Below, one piece after another: positions 1 to 9,551 of a DNA stretch of 64,000 nt. The first letter of the stretch is position 1. Each line of letters begins with the position of its first letter. The notes below the pieces were generated by a model, which was given only the letters and a program-made list of their open reading frames with translations, made no database searches and was not told where the DNA came from. Source of the DNA: Arthrobacter sp. PGP41 (GTDB lineage: Bacteria; Actinomycetota; Actinomycetes; Actinomycetales; Micrococcaceae); contig NZ_CP026514.1 of the NCBI RefSeq assembly GCF_002953935.1, positions 186,001 to 250,000 on the forward strand, read 5' to 3'. Position numbers and translations under genes: made by a program.

Positions 1-315
1 CAGCCCAACAGCTGGTTCCATTTCCTCGGAGACCACGTCATCACGTTCGGCGTCTTCCCCATCAACGAACACCAGAGCCTGGTACGCACCACCTGGCTGG
101 TGGCTGACGACGCCGTGGAAGGCGTCGACTACGACCTGGAGAAGCTCACCTACACCTGGAAGCAGACGAACCTGCAGGACAAGGCGTTCGTGGAGCTGTG
201 CCAGCAGGGAGCCGGCAGTCCCGCCTACGAGCCCGGGCCCTACATGAAGAGCGAATACCAGGTCGAGGCATTCATCAACTGGTACGTGCAGCGCGTGCAG
301 GAGCACTTGGCGTGA
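1..315 (+). CDS. gbcA: Rieske oxygenase alpha subunit, 3' end (glycine betaine monooxygenase type)
   Basis: Only the last 104 codons are in the window; the reading frame is open from base 1. The visible part is the end of the C-terminal catalytic domain of an aromatic-ring-hydroxylating-type dioxygenase (WFHFLGDHVITFGVFPINE, then KLTYTWKQTNLQDKAFVELCQ). This part carries no Rieske or iron ligands, so the family call rests on the tail plus context. The next gene starts inside its stop codon (GTGA overlap) and encodes the matching reductase, followed by a betaine-type transporter and dimethylglycine oxidase. That points to GbcA, which converts glycine betaine to dimethylglycine and formaldehyde. 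Another quaternary-amine oxygenase such as a stachydrine or carnitine enzyme is possible. Confidence 0.75.
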   Translation, partial: QPNSWFHFLGDHVITFGVFPINEHQSLVRTTWLVADDAVEGVDYDLEKLTYTWKQTNLQDKAFVELCQQGAGSPAYEPGPYMKSEYQVEAFINWYVQRVQEHLA

Positions 316-1727
316 TTGAACTCCTCACTGAAACGGCAATCCAGGAACCACAGCGTATCCGCGGTCTTGAGATGCCGTGGAACAGGGTGATGGGAAGCAC
401 TGAGACACCCGCCCGGGCAGCCCGTGCACTGGGTCCATGGCATCCGCAGGAGTTCATGGCCGAATGCGTCGAGACCGTTCCCGAGGCCGGCGCCATGATG
501 ACCTTCGTGTTCCGCCGATGCGACGGTGCGCCCCTGGCGTTCCGTGCCGGCCAGTACGTGAACGTCGCATTTCCCGTGAATGGCGAGGACCAGGAACCGG
601 TGGACCGCAGCTACTCGCTGTCCAGCTCGCCCACCGAGCCGTGGACCTTCAGCATTACCGTCAAGTGCGACCCCACGGGACTGGTTTCGCCCTGGGTGCA
701 CGAGAACGTCAAACCCGGCACCGTTCTTGAGATGCTGGGACCGGTGGGAGCATTCCACCTGCCCGACGCCGACCGGCGGGCACGGTATCTCTTGCTTGCT
801 GCAGGGGCAGGCATCACTCCCATCATGTCCATGGTGCGGACCATCCACTCCCTGCCCGGACACGCCGATGTTGTGGTCCTCTACCACGGCTCGGATGCCG
901 GAGGCTTCGCCTTCCACCGGGAATTGGCCTACATCGCCTCCGTGGACTCGCGGGTCCAGGTCTACTACTCCCTGGGCGACCGCAGCGTGCCGGAGGGGTG
1001 GGGAGGGCTGAGTGGAAGGCTGACGGCGGCCATGCTCGAGGAGGTGGCTCCCGACGCCAACGGCCGCCAGGTGTACGCATGTGGTCCCGAGGGTTACCTG
1101 AACACGGCCACGGAGCTCCTCAAGAAGGTCGGTGTCGACGACACTTCCATTTACATGGAGTTCTTCTCGGGAGACCGCCAGACGCTCCTTGAATACCAGG
1201 CGGAGGTGGCGCTTGCAGCCGACGTGGCGGAGGAAATCGCCGAGGAAATCGCCGAATCCGCCGAGGACTACTTTGAAAGCCAGCCCGCCGCATTCGGGCT
1301 CTACGAGCCTGGCTACGACGCTGGCGGGACACTGCAGGCCTCCGGCCTGCCGCTGGAAATCGCCCACCCGGACACGCCCGGCTCCGACCCCTCCGCCGAC
1401 AGCCCGGGAGGGGAGCCGGAAGCCGGTTCCCCTGATGCCTCGAGCTTCGACACGGTGGGAACGGGCAGCCTCACCATGTCCTTCATGCGTACCGGCATCA
1501 ATGTGCGGATCGACCCCACCGAGCGCATCCTCGAAGTGGCCCAGCGCGCGGGCGTCAGGATCGGCGCGAACTGCAAGGAAGGCATGTGCGGCTCCTGCAA
1601 GGTCGTCAAGCTGTCAGGGGAGGTCGAGATGAACCATCAGGGCGGGATCCGGGCGCGGGAAATCTCTGCAGGCAAGTTCCTGCCCTGCTGCTCCGTGGCC
1701 CAGACGGACCTGGTGATCGATGCCTAG
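312..1727 (+). CDS. gbcB: Flavin/ferredoxin reductase of betaine monooxygenase
   Basis: This is a 471-residue electron-transfer partner for the preceding oxygenase. I chose GTG at 312 because it overlaps the upstream TGA by the GTGA arrangement typical of coupled translation; an internal ATG at 372 is an alternative. In order there is an FAD-binding domain with RSYSLSSS near residues 99-106, an NAD(P)-binding motif GAGITPIMSM near 165-174, and a C-terminal plant-type [2Fe-2S] ferredoxin domain with Cys421, Cys426, Cys429 and a final Cys at 459 or 460. Between reductase and ferredoxin lies an acidic, low-complexity linker of roughly 100 residues (repeated EEIAEEIAES, then Pro/Gly/Asp-rich), longer than I expect for GbcB. 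It should pass electrons from NAD(P)H to the Rieske centre. Confidence 0.85.
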   Translation: MIELLTETAIQEPQRIRGLEMPWNRVMGSTETPARAARALGPWHPQEFMAECVETVPEAGAMMTFVFRRCDGAPLAFRAGQYVNVAFPVNGEDQEPVDRSYSLSSSPTEPWTFSITVKCDPTGLVSPWVHENVKPGTVLEMLGPVGAFHLPDADRRARYLLLAAGAGITPIMSMVRTIHSLPGHADVVVLYHGSDAGGFAFHRELAYIASVDSRVQVYYSLGDRSVPEGWGGLSGRLTAAMLEEVAPDANGRQVYACGPEGYLNTATELLKKVGVDDTSIYMEFFSGDRQTLLEYQAEVALAADVAEEIAEEIAESAEDYFESQPAAFGLYEPGYDAGGTLQASGLPLEIAHPDTPGSDPSADSPGGEPEAGSPDASSFDTVGTGSLTMSFMRTGINVRIDPTERILEVAQRAGVRIGANCKEGMCGSCKVVKLSGEVEMNHQGGIRAREISAGKFLPCCSVAQTDLVIDA

Positions 1728-1732
1728 CCCCT

Positions 1733-1764
1733 GTTCCGGCCGGCTGTCAAGGCGCAGCCGGAAC
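1733..1764 (+). terminator. Hairpin after gbcB
   Basis: GTTCC..GGCTG (1733-1746, with a GGCC bulge) pairs with CAGCCGGAAC (1755-1764) around an 8-base loop, starting six bases past the gbcB stop. There is no U-tract, as is common for actinobacterial terminators. It probably separates gbcAB from the transporter gene. Confidence 0.5.
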
Positions 1765-1797
1765 CCCTGAAATAGGGCTTAAGACTTCACAAAAACC

Positions 1798-1825
1798 TTG
1801 ACACGCGACTGTGATACAGGCCACG
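1798..1825 (+). promoter_or_regulatory. TTGACA box overlapped by a CRP/GlxR-like site
   Basis: TTGACA at 1798-1803 is a perfect -35 hexamer, but I cannot find a good -10 at 17 or 18 bases. A site TGTGA-N6-CCACG at 1810-1825 resembles the TGTGA-N6-TCACA consensus of CRP-family (GlxR) regulators, with the left half perfect and the right half imperfect. It sits about 160 bases upstream of the BCCT transporter, in the only long gap of the betaine cluster. Confidence 0.3.
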
Positions 1826-1982
1826 CTGTTGCTTATTACGAGACGTGTTGATCTTTACGGAACAACCGCCAGTCAAAGAAAGCTGACTCTGATTACCGAA
1901 TGCCAGGAAGTTCAACCTTCCGTCCGGCCCGGGGACGCCGGAGTACAACGCCATCCCATGAATTCAAACCAAAGGACTTGAC

Positions 1983-3959
1983 ATGGCTTTGAACAGCGAC
2001 ATCCGCCCGGATGCCCAACCCCCCCTTGAGCTGGAGGAGCCCACACTCGTTCCTGCACCGGAGCACGCTCCTTCCTCCCACGACTCCCACGACGCGGAGG
2101 ACACCGAACAAATCATGCAGGAACTCCGCCAGACCAAGGCCGAACAGGCTGTGGCAGAACGGCGGAACCGTAGGCTTACCCTCGACAAGGCTACTTTCGG
2201 CATCACTGGTGTCCTCGCCCTTGCCTTTGTGGCCTGGGGCTTCCTGGGCCGGGACAGCCTGGCCGCCACCTCAACACTCGCCCTGGACTGGGTCATGGAG
2301 TACACCGGCTGGCTCTTTATGGTCCTGGCCTCGCTGTTCGTTGTTTTCGTCCTCTGGCTGGCCCTGGGCAAGTGGGGCAACATCCCCCTCGGCAAGGACG
2401 GCGAAAAGCCCGAGTTCCGCACCGTTTCATGGATCGCCATGATGTTCGCGGCCGGAATGGGCATCGGCCTGATGTTCTACGGTGTTGCCGAGCCGCTCTA
2501 CCACTACATTTCGCCGCCGCCCGGCACCGTGGACGGACGGACCCCCGCAGCCATCCAGACGGCCATGGCCACCTCCATCTTCCACTGGACGCTGCACCCG
2601 TGGGCGATGTATGCGGTCGTTGGCATCGCCATGGCCTACGGCACATACCGCCTGGGCCGCCGGCAGCTGATCTCGGCAGCGTTCACGTCGCTGTTCGGCA
2701 TCAGGACGGTGGAAGGCCCGGTGGGCAAGTTCATCAACATCCTGGCGATCTTTGCCACGCTGTTCGGCACGGCCGCTTCCCTGGGCCTCGGCGCACTCCA
2801 GATCGGCAGCGGACTGACGTCCAACGGGTGGATCGGCGAGATCGGCACACCTGTCCTGGTGGCCATCGTTGCCATCCTGACCGCCTGCTTCGTCGCCTCG
2901 GCAGTGTCCGGCATCAGCCGCGGCATCCAGTGGCTGTCCAACATCAACATGGTCCTCGCCGTGATCCTGGCGCTGATCGTCTTCGTGGCCGGGCCCACCC
3001 TGTTCATCCTCAACCTCATTCCAGCCGCAGTGGGCGACTACGCCAGGGACCTGGCCGAAATGTCCTCGCGGACCGAAGCAGTGGGGGACGAGGCGCTGCG
3101 CACCTGGATGTCCGGCTGGACCATCTTCTACTGGGCCTGGTGGGTTTCCTGGACGCCGTTCGTGGGCATGTTCATCGCCAGGATCAGCCGCGGCCGCACC
3201 ATCCGGCAGTTCGTCACCGGCGTCCTGCTGGTTCCCAGCATCGTGAGCGTCATCTGGTTCGGGATCTTTGGCGGCTCGGCCTTCAAGGTCCAGGAAGAGG
3301 CGGACAAAGCGGGCACCCCGGGCCTGGTGTCCATGGCCAGCGGAACACCCTCCATCGACTTCGACGGAGCCCTGTTCGACCTGGTCCGGAACATGTCCAT
3401 GCCTGCCTGGCTGACCGCGGCCGTTATTGTCCTCGCCATGGTCCTGGTGGCCATCTTCTTCATCACCGGTGCCGACTCGGCGTCGATCGTCATGGCGTGC
3501 CTGAGCTCCAACGGGTCCTCCGACCCGAAGCGCGGACTGGTCATCTTCTGGGGGCTGCTCACAGGCGCAGTAGCCGCCGTGATGATGCTGGCCGGCGGTG
3601 ATGAGCCTTCGGAGGCGCTATCCGGCCTGCAACGCATCACCATCGTGGCCGCCCTGCCGTTCGTGCTGGTCATGCTGCTGCTCTGTTTCGCCCTGGTCAA
3701 GGACCTGCGGCGGGACCCGCTGTCCCTGCGGCGGCGGTTGGCCGACTCCGTAGTGGAGCGCGCCATCCGTACCGGGGTAGACCAACATGGCGGCGTCCAG
3801 TTCGACCTCGTCACCAAGCATGAATGCGGCGAACGCTGCCCGGACGGCACCTGCCGGGGAGACAGTCCGGGCAGTGATGCAACCAGCAGCGATTCCCCGA
3901 AAGCCGGCACCGCCGCCGGCGAACCCGTCGACGCCATTAAACCGGCACCCACACTTTAG
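1983..3959 (+). CDS. BCCT-family betaine/choline/carnitine transporter
   Basis: A 658-residue membrane protein. After a hydrophilic, acidic N-terminal tail of about 70 residues (with a charged stretch EQIMQELRQTKAEQAVAERR) come about 12 hydrophobic segments. The family signature near residues 378-400 (WTIFYWAWWVSWTPFVGMFI) is intact, with its conserved tryptophans. The C-terminal tail is hydrophilic and Cys-rich (CGERCPDGTC near 618-627). BCCT carriers import glycine betaine, choline or related trimethylammonium compounds with Na+ or H+. The position between the betaine demethylase genes and dimethylglycine oxidase suggests uptake of betaine for catabolism, though osmoprotection is also possible. 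The extended termini are of the kind used for osmosensing in BetP. Confidence 0.9.
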   Translation: MALNSDIRPDAQPPLELEEPTLVPAPEHAPSSHDSHDAEDTEQIMQELRQTKAEQAVAERRNRRLTLDKATFGITGVLALAFVAWGFLGRDSLAATSTLALDWVMEYTGWLFMVLASLFVVFVLWLALGKWGNIPLGKDGEKPEFRTVSWIAMMFAAGMGIGLMFYGVAEPLYHYISPPPGTVDGRTPAAIQTAMATSIFHWTLHPWAMYAVVGIAMAYGTYRLGRRQLISAAFTSLFGIRTVEGPVGKFINILAIFATLFGTAASLGLGALQIGSGLTSNGWIGEIGTPVLVAIVAILTACFVASAVSGISRGIQWLSNINMVLAVILALIVFVAGPTLFILNLIPAAVGDYARDLAEMSSRTEAVGDEALRTWMSGWTIFYWAWWVSWTPFVGMFIARISRGRTIRQFVTGVLLVPSIVSVIWFGIFGGSAFKVQEEADKAGTPGLVSMASGTPSIDFDGALFDLVRNMSMPAWLTAAVIVLAMVLVAIFFITGADSASIVMACLSSNGSSDPKRGLVIFWGLLTGAVAAVMMLAGGDEPSEALSGLQRITIVAALPFVLVMLLLCFALVKDLRRDPLSLRRRLADSVVERAIRTGVDQHGGVQFDLVTKHECGERCPDGTCRGDSPGSDATSSDSPKAGTAAGEPVDAIKPAPTL

Positions 3960-3968
3960 GAGCACACC

Positions 3969-4946
3969 ATGACCATCGTTATCGAGAACATCCCGTCAGT
4001 CAGCGCCACTGCTGGCGCCCCCGCCGGCAGTACCGCCGCAGCCGCCGCTGCAACGGCGGGCCCCACCACGCGCCAGGCCCAGTTCGTCCTTACCCTGTCC
4101 TGCCCGGAGCAGCCCGGCATCGTCCGGGCAGTCACGGCCTTCCTGGCGGACCGCGGCTTCGACATCGTGGAGCACCAGCAGTTCGACGACCACGTCAGCG
4201 GCAAGCTCTACCTCCGCACGGCCTTCACTCTTGGCTCCGACATCCACCAGGAGAACGGGCTCAACCACCAGGACGTGGAAAGCCTCAGCTCGGCCTTTGC
4301 GCCCATCGCCGGGGAGTTCGCCATGGACTTCACCATCAACGACGGACGGCCGCAGCGGCTGCTGGTGATGGTCTCGAAGTTCGGCCACTGCCTTAACGAC
4401 CTCATCTTCCGGTGGCAGGCCGGGAGCCTTGGTGCGGAGATCGCCGTCGTGGTTTCCAACCATGAGGACCTGCGTCCTATGGCGGAAGCCGCCGGGCTGC
4501 CCTTCATCCACGTCCCGGTGACGTCGGCCACCAAGCCCGAAGCCGAGGCCCGGCTCCTGGAACTGGTGGCCGAGTACAACGCGGACCTGGTGGTCCTGGC
4601 CCGCTACATGCAGGTCCTGTCCAACGATCTGTGCGAGAGCCTCCGTGGCCGCGCCATTAACATCCACCATTCCTTCCTCCCCGGCTTCAAGGGCGCCAAG
4701 CCGTACCACCAGGCCTATGACCGCGGAGTGAAGCTCGTCGGGGCCACCGCCCACTACGTGACGGCAGACCTGGATGAGGGACCCATCATCGAGCAGGAGG
4801 TGTTCCGGGTGGACCACAGCCTCGACGCGGACGCCCTGGTGACCGTGGGCCGTGACGCCGAAACACAGGCGCTGGCCCGGGCCGTCAAATGGCACTGCCA
4901 GCACCGGGTCCTGCTCAACAACACCCGCACCGTCGTCTTCCGCTAA
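3969..4946 (+). CDS. purU: Formyltetrahydrofolate deformylase
   Basis: A 325-residue protein with an Ala/Gly/Thr-rich N-terminal stretch of about 37 residues, an ACT domain (starting QFVLTLSCPEQPGIVRAV, about 38-115) and a formyltransferase-fold C-terminal domain. The catalytic Asn-x-His of the fold is in INIHHSFLPGFKGAKPYHQA (Asn near 231), with the later Asp in DLDEGPII. A good ribosome site (TAGGAG) precedes ATG 3969, nine bases after the transporter stop. PurU hydrolyses 10-formyl-THF to formate and THF. Here it probably recycles THF loaded with one-carbon units by the downstream dimethylglycine oxidase; purU next to demethylation genes is a known arrangement in Arthrobacter. Confidence 0.93.
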   Translation: MTIVIENIPSVSATAGAPAGSTAAAAAATAGPTTRQAQFVLTLSCPEQPGIVRAVTAFLADRGFDIVEHQQFDDHVSGKLYLRTAFTLGSDIHQENGLNHQDVESLSSAFAPIAGEFAMDFTINDGRPQRLLVMVSKFGHCLNDLIFRWQAGSLGAEIAVVVSNHEDLRPMAEAAGLPFIHVPVTSATKPEAEARLLELVAEYNADLVVLARYMQVLSNDLCESLRGRAINIHHSFLPGFKGAKPYHQAYDRGVKLVGATAHYVTADLDEGPIIEQEVFRVDHSLDADALVTVGRDAETQALARAVKWHCQHRVLLNNTRTVVFR

Positions 4947-4966
4947 CGCCAACGCCCGCAAGTTAA

Positions 4967-7489
<2,523 letters not shown>

Positions 7490-7512
7490 TTCGGAACCTG
7501 GATTGAGGTCTC

Positions 7513-7549
7513 AACCGGGGGCTGCCAGACTGGCAGCTCCCGGTTTTCC
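7513..7549 (+). terminator. Intrinsic terminator after dmg
   Basis: AACCGGGGGCTGCCA (7513-7527) pairs with TGGCAGCTCCCGGTT (7531-7545) over a 3-base loop with one G:T pair, followed by TTTTCC. It lies 24 bases after the dimethylglycine oxidase stop and closes the betaine catabolic unit. Confidence 0.85.
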
Positions 7550-7603
7550 GCGTGCCCGCTCCTTCCCCGCAAAAATGTCACACCCTCCCACCATGATGGG
7601 TAT

Positions 7604-9049
7604 ATGGCGAAAGCGGCGGTGGTGAAGGCGTTTGAGGACATCACTGCCGCTCTTGCCGTGCTCAATGCGGAGGCGGGTGGGTGCGGTTCCGAGCTGTTCT
7701 CGGCTGCTGATCCCTTGGCCGGGCTGGCCGATGGCTGCTTGGACATCCTTGCCGGGGCCGCCGGCGTCCAGGCCCGAATCGCTGGATTGGTGGCCAACGC
7801 TGCAGGGACATACGCCAATACTGCACGGGCGGCCGCTCCTTCGGACATGCCCGCCCAGGCGCTCGAAATGGCTATCGCCGCGGAGATCAGCTCTGTCATG
7901 GCCATCGGTGACCGGGCGGCGGGCGCCCTGCTGGCCCGGTCCCACGCCCTGGCCACCTCCCTGCCCCGCACGTTTGCAGCCCTTCACAACGGGACGGTCT
8001 CCTGGCAGCACGCCACAGTCATGGTGGACGAGGCCGCCACCCTTGACCCCGCAGGCGCCGCCGCCCTGGAAGCCCACTTCCTGGACCCGGACACACCAAG
8101 ACCAGCCACGGCCGCCCCGATCGGCGAGATGCCCGCCTACCGGTTCCGGGCCAAAGCCCGGACCTGGCGGGAACGCCACCACGCCGACTCCATCGAAAAA
8201 CGCCACGCCAGGGGTATGGCTGACCGGCGGGTCGAATACCGGCCCGACCAGGACGGCATGGCCTGGCTCGCCGCCTACCTGCCCGCCCACCAGGCCACCG
8301 CGATCTGGAACCGGCTCACCGCCATCTCCCGGGGGATGCAGGGACCGGACGAGGCCCGCACCCTGACCCAGCTCCGCACTGATCTCTATGCCAAGTGGCT
8401 CCTCGCCAGCGGAGGCAGCGGGACTGCCTCGCCCCGGGCCGAGGTCCTGGTCACCGTGCCCGTGTTCTCCCTGCTGGGCCTCACCGGAGAACCGGCCATG
8501 CTGGACGGGTACGGGCCCATCCCGGCGTCCATGGCCCGGGATCTCGTCGCCGGCGGTGCGAACTCCTTCTACCGGGTGCTGGTGGACCCGCGGGACGGGG
8601 CGCCGCTGGAAATCGGCCGTACCAGCTACCGGGTGAGCAAGGCGATGCGGAACTGGCTCAGGCTGCGGGACGGCAAATGCCCCTTCCCCGGCTGCAGCAA
8701 CCACTCCATGGACAACGAGGCCGACCACCTCCTCGCCTGGCACAACGGCGGCACCACCGGGGTATCGAACCTCGGACAGCCCTGCCCGAAACACCACAAA
8801 CTCCGGCACACCAGCGGCTGGAAACCCACCCCCGCCACCAAGGACGAACCACCCGGCTGGACCTCACCCACCGGCCGGCACTACAAAAGCGAACACCAAG
8901 ACTGGGAACCACCCCACTGGCCCCAACAATCAGGGTCCGTGACTAGCGAATCAGAAGCCGTGACCGGCGGGCCGCCGGACTATGCCTACATCGGGCTGTC
9001 CCCGGGAGAAGAAGCCCTGGAACGGTTCCTGCACGCCCCGCCCGCCTGA
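7604..9049 (+). CDS. DUF222/HNH endonuclease-domain protein (13E12 family)
   Basis: A 481-residue protein of the type present in many copies in actinobacterial genomes. The N-terminal two thirds are the Ala-rich helical DUF222 domain, and the C-terminal part (about 360-410) is an HNH nuclease domain with paired Cys (CPFPGCS and the later CPKHH), the central NEADHLLAWHNGGTT and the terminal HHKLRH. ATG 7604 is the only plausible start; the ribosome site is weak. It stands alone between the betaine block and the formate/formaldehyde block, with its own terminator upstream. The biological role of this family is not established; proposals include a selfish element or DNA repair and mobility functions. 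Confidence 0.92.
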   Translation: MAKAAVVKAFEDITAALAVLNAEAGGCGSELFSAADPLAGLADGCLDILAGAAGVQARIAGLVANAAGTYANTARAAAPSDMPAQALEMAIAAEISSVMAIGDRAAGALLARSHALATSLPRTFAALHNGTVSWQHATVMVDEAATLDPAGAAALEAHFLDPDTPRPATAAPIGEMPAYRFRAKARTWRERHHADSIEKRHARGMADRRVEYRPDQDGMAWLAAYLPAHQATAIWNRLTAISRGMQGPDEARTLTQLRTDLYAKWLLASGGSGTASPRAEVLVTVPVFSLLGLTGEPAMLDGYGPIPASMARDLVAGGANSFYRVLVDPRDGAPLEIGRTSYRVSKAMRNWLRLRDGKCPFPGCSNHSMDNEADHLLAWHNGGTTGVSNLGQPCPKHHKLRHTSGWKPTPATKDEPPGWTSPTGRHYKSEHQDWEPPHWPQQSGSVTSESEAVTGGPPDYAYIGLSPGEEALERFLHAPPA

Positions 9050-9125
9050 ACGGACACGGATCCTGCCTGAGTTCTGAAAGCCGGACCAAGCGGGGCTCAC
9101 CCCCCCCGTGCCCCGGGGTGTCATG

Positions 9126-9212
9126 CGCTCATTTGCCGCTGCGCTGCGCTGCAACTGCGCTGCGCTGCGCGGCACTGCGCGGCACCTGCGCCGCCTTGCA
9201 CCTGCGCCGCCC
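9126..9212 (+). repeat. GCGCTGC low-complexity tract
   Basis: A degenerate tandem of GCTGC, GCGCTGC and GCGGCACTGC units fills the space between the HNH gene and the next small gene. It is open in the frame of the downstream 70-residue protein but translates to a Cys/Ala/Arg/Leu mix unlike it, so I treat it as non-coding. Confidence 0.6.
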
Positions 9213-9252
9213 TGCCCTTGCCGTTGCTTCCTGCCAGTGCTTGGCTGTTGGG

Positions 9253-9465
9253 ATGGCTGATGAAGAGATTTCCAAGAACGTTCCTTCCGACGAGCACCTG
9301 CGGAAGGATGTCGCGCCCGACGCTGCGGAAGAACCTCAAGGTTCCAGCGGCTTTACGCCCGGGCAGACCAACGCCGGGCAGCAGGTGGCCGGGCTGGCAT
9401 CGGCCGGCGGCTACGGCAAGGACCTGGATCCCGAGGCCGAGCCTGACGGCACCAACCCGGTGTAG
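9253..9465 (+). CDS. Small acidic disordered protein, 70 residues
   Basis: The protein MADEEISKNVPSDEHLRKDV.. is acidic, without Cys or Trp and with no predicted hydrophobic core; Gly, Pro, Asp and Glu dominate the C-terminal half (GYGKDLDPEAEPDGTNPV). Small proteins of this composition are common in Arthrobacter relatives, and others occur at 20.0, 20.6, 31.9 and 52.2 kb here. No function is known to me. ATG 9253 is preferred because the sequence before it is a GC-rich repeat; the ribosome site is poor. It is convergent with the formate dehydrogenase-like gene, with a hairpin between them. Confidence 0.65.
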   Translation: MADEEISKNVPSDEHLRKDVAPDAAEEPQGSSGFTPGQTNAGQQVAGLASAGGYGKDLDPEAEPDGTNPV

Positions 9466-9485
9466 GCACTAACCAAAGAAATGGC

Positions 9486-9521
9486 GACGGCGACACCCGG
9501 CACGTGCCGAATGTCGCCGTC
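9486..9521. terminator. Bidirectional hairpin between convergent genes
   Basis: GACGGCGACA (9486-9495) pairs perfectly with TGTCGCCGTC (9512-9521), and the interior contains the 12-base palindrome CGGCACGTGCCG. It sits between the ends of two convergent genes and can serve both strands; there is no U-tract. Confidence 0.7.
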
Positions 9522-9551
9522 GTCGTAATGCCTGTAGAGGCGGCCGCGCGA

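Noticed and set aside
7511..8809. 432-codon open frame on the minus strand
   Set aside because: It is antisense to the DUF222/HNH gene and reads as Gly/Pro/Val-rich nonsense.
7604..9049. Homing endonuclease or intein reading of the HNH gene
   Set aside because: The DUF222 plus HNH layout is the common actinobacterial 13E12-type; it interrupts no gene and has no splicing motifs.
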